DNA of 64,000 nucleotides from Paramyrothecium sp. XJ0827 (Eukaryota; Ascomycota; Sordariomycetes; Hypocreales; Stachybotryaceae): NCBI GenBank assembly GCA_020881915.1, contig JAJFPB010000008.1:2976001-3040000 (forward strand). Reading direction: 5' to 3'. The notes beneath the pieces were generated by a model. It was given only the letters and a program-made list of their open reading frames with translations, was not told the origin of the DNA and made no database searches. The position numbers were made by a program, and so were the translations under genes. Below are positions 56,821-64,000 of this stretch, in pieces (position 1 is the stretch's first letter; each line of letters begins with the position of its first letter).

Positions 56821-59085
56821 CCTGGAGTAAATAAAGGTAGCCCTCATCACAACAAGCGCAGCCTCTTCGTTACGAATTTTTTTCGTGATCATTAAGGCGT
56901 GTCTTGGGGTCATGAGCCAAGTTATGAGCCAGTTCCCAACAGCCATCGGCTGCTGGATGCGCAGCCCAAGGCCAGGCAGAAAAAGCCAAGCGCAGTCTAT
57001 TGAATCGGCTTAATCGTCCAGATCGAGCTTGAAATGGAGTAGTCGTCAGGCATCGCAAGTGTAATAGTGACATCCTGGTACGTGCAGGAACACCCAGCTG
57101 CAGAATTATGAGTGCTCGAAGTAAGTTGACAACGACGCGCGAAAGGCTGTCTTTCAAGAGTTTGTCTTTATGGCAAGGATGTTTATTTCTGTTCTTTCCC
57201 TTGGGCCGGGGGCAAAAATTGAAATGCCGGCTGCAGGACTTCTACTAAGCATTTCAGGACTCAGAATGCTGAAGCGTATAATTGGAGATGACGGCTGGTC
57301 AATTCGCTAGGTGCAAGGCATTCTGGCTTTCAAGTTGTATACCTGCGCTAATATCATTGATGCATGGGCTACAGAATTATCGGGACTTGAATCCAGTTCT
57401 ACGTGTTATGGACCGGGTGACGAAGTCTCGATTGGATTTATGGGAGTGGCCGCGGGCAACATAGCTGACCTGTTACTGAAGCTGCAACACTCCACAACGA
57501 GTTAGCTACAAGCATATGGACGATATCAAATCACATTTATCCTACCTTTACCTTAACACATCTAAATTCATAATATGCATGCTTCAGTGTATTAGACACA
57601 AAGCGCATGGAACCCTCAGGAGCATATGATCTCAACGAGGATGCCTAGGGCCACCCAGTTTGGGTCGTTGAGCTTCTGGCACATCGAAGAATTTGACTGA
57701 CAGCTGTGACGTCAAATAAAGGCGACATGACCAATTAATCCACTCCCTTTTTCATCTTCCGCAGCATTTTGACTTACAGCAGTGAAGTGTAGAATCCAGC
57801 ATCAAGTGGTGTCCTACCCAAATACGCCCGAATCTCATTGAAGAAAAAGGGTCTTGGCGTATTTGGCTCCTTCTTGAAGAGTGATACGGAACCTGGGCCC
57901 GTCTTCCTCAAAACTCGTGACTGGGGGATAGTCTTGTGGATCCGGGATTAATAATGAGCTTGAAATCCACATTCAGGATAGTTGCTGAATCGAGCCGTCA
58001 GCTTGGGGACCAGGGCATAACACGCTAATGATCATTAGCTGTTCCTTTGATGCAAGGACTTGCATTTTGGGAACTAGAGCTCTCATCGCTAGTCGATTTT
58101 AAATTGCCTCATTGAAGGTAGGCGCCGTGTCATTAAGCACCTTGAAAGATCTATGACCTGATAAGTGAAGAGAGAGAACGACTGGGCATGACTCTAGAAG
58201 GCGCTGGAGCTCGCGTATTCCTTCACTCCAACCCTGCCCTCGATAAGAGTTGTCTTTTGACGCCTTGAAACGTGTACCCAGCCCTGGATCTTGGTTCCGA
58301 TGATTAGACTTCTTTCATATCGAATCATCAATATGCTTCGCAATGAACTGACCCATTGACTTCCTTGACTTTGACGGTATCGCAAAGCGTACTAGAGCTT
58401 TCATCACGTCATCTCTGTCTTCTGCTTGACGGGGCTATAAGCGCGCGTGGGCCGGACCAGCCGGCTCGTCCAAACATGTACTGTTGGGGATGTGTCTGGT
58501 GCACCAATGCAGCATCCTACATGTCGCCTCGCCGGGATCTTCTGTCAACTAGGCTTCACCGGGGCCCTCACCGCTAGACCCAGTGCCCCACTGGTGCTGT
58601 TGACGAATTGGCATCTCCTTGCCCCATAATCGCCACCCGGCCCGACATTCCACGATCTCTCAAGCCGGTCAGCAAACGAATCCCTTCCCGATAACGTGTT
58701 ACAGCCCTCGTATAATATGCCCATGATCTAAGCATCCAAGAGCTTTTCGGAATTGACAGGCGCTTTTACCGGAGGGAAGAAATTGCGAGAGGAAACTGTG
58801 CCTCCTTCGTACATACGCTACCTTGCAAACCACCATATTTTGCGGCAAACCCTAGTTCCTGTCACCACGTGGTCAAGGGTCTCGAGCAGGGGCTGCAGTA
58901 AGCAAAGGGGTTCTACTTGTGTGCCTGGCCTGTTACGTTGTGCTCGGCCTCTTTGAAATGGACACAGCCGAGCTCTTGGGCTTCGGATCCCTCGTGGTGA
59001 GGACGGGATTTGTCAAATGCTCCATATAAAGAGCCGGTAATGTCGCTCCAAATGCAGTCTTCAGGACATCAAGCCTTCAGCCAAC
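56821..59085. other. 2.3-kb region without a convincing gene
   Basis: A 64-codon plus-strand frame at 57311-57505 is the only protein-like stretch and matches nothing I know. The right end is the promoter of the second subtilase. Confidence 0.45.
59025..59030 (+). promoter_or_regulatory. TATA box of subtilase copy 2
   Basis: TATAAA lies 56-61 bp upstream of the ATG at 59086. Confidence 0.5.
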
Positions 59086-62000
59086 ATGCTGCTTCTCAGG
59101 TCCCTTCCTCTCTTGTCTCTCGCCAGCAGGGCGATTGCGTCCAGGATCCAGGTCCGCGACGACGGCGAACATGTTGCCGAGCAAAACATCATCAAGCAAT
59201 TCATCGTCGAGCTCAAGCCTGTGGGTATTACGGTCCTTTATGGTGACACAACTAACAAGGACAGGATGTTGATGTTGAAGTTGTTTCTGAGGCCATCGCC
59301 GCCGATGCTGGCACCAAGGTTCTCAGAACATTCAACTCGGACATTTTCAAAGGTTTCACCGTCGAATCCGAGGGCCACAACATAGATTCCCTGAACGAGT
59401 TGGCCGAGGTTGAGCAGGCTTGGCCTGCCACACTCATTGAACTTCCACCCAATGAGGTGACTGTCGCCTTCGACAATATTGAGAACACTGGAAATTACTC
59501 AATCCACGAGTGGACTGGTGTTGACAAGGCACACGCCGCCGGCATCTACGGTGCTGGGGTGAAGGTAGCTGTTGTTGACACTGGCATTGACTACAACCAT
59601 CCTGCTGTAAGCCACCCGGGACATTTGATGTAGAACTGGCTAATTCAAATAGCTTGGTGGCGGTTTTGGTCCCGGATTCAAGGTCTCGGGAGGTTACGAC
59701 TTAGTCGGTGCCAGTACGTTTGAACTTACTTCCGGCACACGGCCAGCAGCTGAACTACTCCAGATTATCCTACCTCTGATCCTGTGCCTGATGAAGACCC
59801 CATGGATGAAAGAGGCCATGGGACTCACGTCGCTGGTATTATCGGCGCGCAGAACGAATGGTAAGAGCAATGGAAATGCTCTGAGCTTTCAGGTCCATAC
59901 TGACTGACCAGGTTTACTGGTGTTGCCCCGGAAGCCGAGCTTTTGGCATACAAGGTCTTTTCGTCGCAGGTAGGCTACATGTAACAGAATATCGTGAGCT
60001 TCGCTGATGTGACAAAGGCTGGAGTTTGGGACACCGAGCTGATCGCTGCTTTTTTACTTGCCTACGAGGATGGTGTAAGCACTTCTATCTATGCCTTTCC
60101 TTGGATCTACTAACCGGTACAGGCCGACATCATCACTAGCAGCATCGGCGCCCACAACGGCTGGTCAAATGGTCCTTGGGCCCTTGTTGCGTCACGTCTG
60201 GTTGACCAAGGAATCATCGTCACAATTGCTGCCTCTAACGAAGGCTCCATTGGCACATTCTACGCCAACTCGGGCTCCTCTGGAAAAAATGTTCTGGCCA
60301 TTGCCTCTGCTGAAGCCTCCACCTTTTCCGCCAAGCCATTTGAGCTCACCTACACTCTCAACGGCAAAGTCAAGAAACAAGAGGCGGGATATCGGTATAA
60401 CTTTTATGAGTGGGATGTCGTCGGTAAAGAAATTATTCCTCTATTCGCCGACACCGAGGTCGAAAATCAGGCCTGCACGCCCAACGACATTCCTGCCAGC
60501 ACACCTGACCTGTCCACATACATAACGCTAGTCCGTCGCTCACTCAACTGCGACCTTCTTGCTCAAGAGCTCAACTTGCGTGCCTTCAACGTTAGCCATA
60601 TCATGTTTTACAGCGATGTGCATCGCCCTGATGACCCGAGCACTTGGCTCAGCGGTCCCAAGGCAGTTGTTGACCAGCAAGTCGGTGAGACTATCATTGA
60701 TACCGTTAAGGCTGGTGGTAAGGTAACTGGTGACTTCGTCAAGTTGTCTAAGGCCGATTGGTACGCTGGCATTTACAACGGCGTCGGCAACCGCCCTAGT
60801 GAGTTCACGTCTTGGGGCGCTCTGTTTGACCTTGACCTCAAACCAGATGTATCTGCTCCCGGCGGTGACATTCTTAGCACGTACCCAGATAATACTTGGC
60901 GGGTTTCCAGCGGTACTTCTATGGCTACTCCATATGCTGCTGGTGTTGCTGCTCTGTGGCTGGGCAAGTTTGGCACGCGCAACGTTCGAGGCACCGGAGT
61001 AGCCAAGCTATTCAACAACCGACTTGTCGGAAGCGGTGCCGCCATGCCCTGGAACACGGTCGATGCTTTCCAGGTCGCGGACAACGGCTTCTGGGCTCCC
61101 ACAATCCAGGCAGGCAGTGGCCTACTGAATGCTTGGAGAGTTCTTAACTATACCACCACCTTAAGCACCACCAAATTCAACCTGAACGATACTGCTCACT
61201 TCAAAGCTTCCCAGAGCGTCGATATTACTAACACTGGCAAGACCGAGGTTGAATACCGGTTCGAGCTGCAGCCTGCTGGTGGCGTCGAGGCGGGAGTGGT
61301 TGGAAAGCCACTGTCCCTCTTGTCTGCTATCAAGCCTCTCAGCATGGTTCCGAAGGTCCAATTTCCCTCTGGCACATTCAAGGTTGCGGCCGGCCAGACA
61401 AAGAAAGCTTCGTAAGTATTCTACTACGCTTTTAATTCCAATGCTAATGAGCAGATTCGTCTTTGACTACCCTCGGGGTCTCAATATCAGCAACCAGCCT
61501 CTGTACTCTGGTAAGGTTCTTATCAGCAGTTCTTCGGGCGAGCTTCTTTCTGTGCCGTACTTTGGCGCTGCGTATGACTTGAAAGAGGCCTACAAAAAGA
61601 TTTACATTGGATCGCCTACTATCAGGTTCACTTCCGGCTCTAGTAACATCACCAACAAGCAGAGGTAGGGAGATCACTTCAAATTAATGTTGTCTGTGCT
61701 TATCATATTTCCAGCTGGAACTTCCAGGGACAAGACTACCCCAAGCTCAGTCTCGCTCTTCTTTTTGGCTGCGACGAGCTGCGCTGGGACGTAAGTTCAA
61801 TCTAGCCCAATCGCATTATCAAGCGTTGTCTGACAAAAATAGATCTACCAATCTGGCTGGACTGAGTCCAAGTGGAAGTATCCTCCCGTGGTTGGCCAGA
61901 ATAATTATGTTGGATCTGCCACCACATGGCGTGAGGCCGGCCGCTTCGGCTTCTTTGACCCAACCAAGGACGATAAGGAAGACACAATTGCTTTCCCCAT

Positions 62001-62262
62001 CCGTGCTATTCGCCGAAGTATCTTGATCACCGACTTCCTTGGCTGGGTGCAAAACGAATACTTTTGGCTTGGCAAACTGGCTGATGGCACCTACATTAAG
62101 CCTGGAACTTACAAGTAAGTCGCCTCGCCAGTTTCTTTATGACCTGTATTGACAAAACACAGGATGAGAGTTGCTGCGCTTCGGCCGTTTGGTGACCGAT
62201 CCAAGTCCGCCGACTGGGACATTTACGAGACGCCTGAGATCAAAATCCTTGCTAGTAAATAA
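59086..62262 (+). CDS. secreted subtilisin-like serine protease, copy 2 (about 898 aa)
   Basis: Eleven exons: 59086-59220, 59265-59606, 59653-59713, 59764-59860, 59912-59969, 60018-60074, 60123-61411, 61455-61664, 61715-61790, 61843-62114 and 62163-62262. All are in phase. The triad is Asp in VAVVDTGIDYNHPAV, His in RGHGTHVAG and Ser in SSGTSMATPYAAG. The oxyanion Asn is in IAASNEGS, where the paralogue has AGN. Signal peptide, I9-like propeptide, insert domain and Fn3-like C-terminal part follow the same order as copy 1. Exons 2, 5 and 6 have the same lengths (342, 58 and 57 nt) in both copies. Copy 1 has one extra intron late in the gene. Likely an extracellular peptidase for nutrient release. 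Confidence 0.92.
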
Positions 62263-63941
62263 TTCGACTTGTATAGGGTAGGTATTGAAAGGGGGAGTTG
62301 GGGTTCAGCTGGAAATTGGTATAAAGGCGGAGAAGGAGTTCTTAGACTCAACCGGGTCAAGTTCATGAACGAGCGGTCTGCACACACAGCGGAACTGCAC
62401 CCTACCAAAGCGCAACTTGAACGGCCAGAACGAACCTCGTTTTGTAGCTATTGCAAGCTGTGCTGTATTCAAACAGGCTCAGCGTATCTTGATACCTGGA
62501 AATCCCCAATCTACGTTTAGATAGAATACAACTGAGTCGATTCACGGTTCAATGGCCTGCTTCTTCGCCTGAACGAGCAACCGAGCTGAAAGGTTAGGCT
62601 TCAAATAAGCCGAGAGCCTGTGAGCATACCACATAGTGGCTGACCATGCATTATGCGTGACAGTCCGTTATGGTCAAGATGCGTTAGGGTCAGCATGCAT
62701 CATCACCAACTTGCATTATGGCAGGCGAGTCTCAGGGAGTGATTGGAGAGGCGAAGACAGTAGTCAGCGCGTCCCAGGAAGAAACAGGAATGCGAAAACT
62801 CGTTCAAGGCTAGCCTCTGCTTACTGTGGTACAACCGACGCGGCAAGAACGATTGGCCAAGTAAGAATATATCTGATTGGCTACTTGAATCTTTGTGAAC
62901 AGCGCATTCTGCCGGGCCAATCCGCAATAAGCCAAATTTCCTTCTTCTTCAAGCACCTATGCCTGCGCAGGGGTACAGAATGCTGGGGCCATCATTGGTT
63001 CCCTCGGAAGAGTGCTGAGGCCATGCCATCATTGGCTCCCTCGGAAAAATGCTGGACCCTGAACCGAACTCTTCAGGTATGGCGAAGTTGCAGACGATGA
63101 AGCCTCCTACGGTGTCAGCCATGGGCTTCACCAGCTGAATCTGAAGCGTTCTTTTGTTATGCATCTCGCACAGCTGAGGACATGTGCGCGCTCAAGGTTA
63201 CTGACCCCCTGCATTCCCTGTTTCCCAGTACAGCTCCCCAGTACAGTTCCCCCGTGCAGACCCGCCTCCACAGGGCTAGGGCCATGGAACATACGATTAT
63301 ACAGAAAAGAGCCACAACAGCTGCTTATAGATAATAGGCCAAATTACGAAGCTTGTTTTGATTTGAGGTGCAATTGTTCACATATACGAGTACACCATGT
63401 TATAGTTGAGTATGTAATAACACCATCTGTGCGATAGCATAGAGTATCTTCACCGAAGCGAATTGATCCTATGGGGGCGCCCAGACGAAACGTATGAAGG
63501 GACTTTTGGGGGGCTAAGTAAGAATCGGCAAGAAGAAGCATGGTACAATGCAGCCATAGGATGAATTAACCGGTGGGGGGCAGATTCATACCCACCTTGT
63601 ATGCCTCATATGCGACCAGGCTGTAGACCACTATGGAGACAGGTACGGCTGCGGAGCCGCTCGACCCTGGAAGCAACACAGTATTTGATGATTGTGGTAC
63701 AACTTGCGATGCCTTGAGTCAGATTCTGACACCCCGTGCTCTGCTACTCAGTCTCATTCGCTGGAAGCGACAGGGCGGATCGTCGCCGATGAACCGGTTC
63801 CCTCTCAGTTTGGGAAACCCTTGGAGGCCGCGGCGGCAGATTCCATCGAATGATTTTTCCAAAGACTAGAACCATGGTGTGGTTATCCATTGTGTATATG
63901 CATCTTACCTAGGTGGACCACTTCTTGTCTATCTTGAGGAC
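62263..63941. other. intergenic region, right end of window
   Basis: No gene recognised. Holds a short tandem duplication near 62989-63055 and leads to the promoter at 63942. Confidence 0.5.
62989..63055 (+). repeat. short tandem duplication, two copies of about 30 bp
   Basis: CCATCATTGG(T/C)TCCCTCGGA followed by a GTGCTG or ATGCTG tail occurs twice, 37 bp apart. Confidence 0.7.
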
Positions 63942-63949
63942 TATAAAAA
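63942..63949 (+). promoter_or_regulatory. TATA box of a gene beyond the window
   Basis: TATAAAAA is followed by a CA-rich leader and a candidate start at 63977. Confidence 0.45.
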
Positions 63950-63976
63950 GGGTCAAACACCCCGAGCAATAACCAA

Positions 63977-64000
63977 ATGACCCTCACAACATCACAGCGG
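63977..64000 (+). CDS. possible first codons of a gene cut by the window end
   Basis: An ATG in the context ACCAAATG begins eight codons up to the last base, about 30 bp after a TATA box. It may equally be 5' untranslated region. Confidence 0.25.

Noticed and set aside
1..64000. CRISPR array, bacterial operons or rRNA
   Set aside because: No regularly spaced repeat array or ribosomal RNA is visible, and the intron-rich genes are eukaryotic.

Overview
The window reads as an accessory, gene-sparse stretch of a filamentous ascomycete chromosome (Pezizomycotina; a hypocrealean Sordariomycete is my guess from gene content only). The evidence is many 45-70 bp GT-AG introns and fungal-specific families: a HET protein, NB-ARC and NACHT NLR remnants, a Zn2Cys6 regulator, a bZIP/DUF3425 regulator, a LysM protein and a subgroup-C-like chitinase. 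Exon models were built by hand from open frames, splice consensus and phase. No alignment was run.

Left end (1-5739): the 3' half of a degenerate Ty1/copia element with its 3' LTR. The LTR ends exactly where an NLR gene (alpha/beta-hydrolase-like, NB-ARC, TPR) resumes, so the element split that gene; the NLR also carries a frameshift. Then (6016-18300) come an NTF2-like protein, a bZIP/DUF3425 regulator tail-to-tail with a short-chain dehydrogenase, a secreted amidohydrolase, a pectate lyase, a HET-domain protein and the decayed 3' end of an MFS transporter.

Centre (18710-29312): the most notable locus. A minus-strand gene of 8 exons keeps one frame across all seven junctions and predicts a 2,093-residue secreted protein. 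It joins a LysM/CBM18/GH18 chitinase to a subtilisin-like (S8) domain that seems to lack the usual catalytic Asp, followed by a Cys-rich tail. It is divergent from a secreted protein with eight LysM repeats across a 1.66 kb shared promoter region. Both products should act outside the cell on chitin or glycan surfaces.

Right half (29600-64000): a decayed NACHT-type NLR with a 37-bp inverted repeat, an MFS transporter, a Cys-rich protein, a broken secreted-protein gene, an ABM-fold protein, two paralogous secreted subtilases about 18 kb apart with nearly the same exon pattern, and an alpha/beta hydrolase with a Cys in the nucleophile position. An aldo-keto reductase gene is interrupted by a 3,358-bp hAT transposon with perfect 17-bp ends and an 8-bp target duplication. 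A Zn2Cys6 regulator and a relic NTF2-like gene follow. The window ends in a promoter with a TATA box for a gene that lies mostly outside.

Overall the region mixes secreted hydrolases and effector-like proteins with self/non-self recognition genes (NLR, NLR, HET), several broken by transposons or decay, which fits a fast-evolving accessory compartment.
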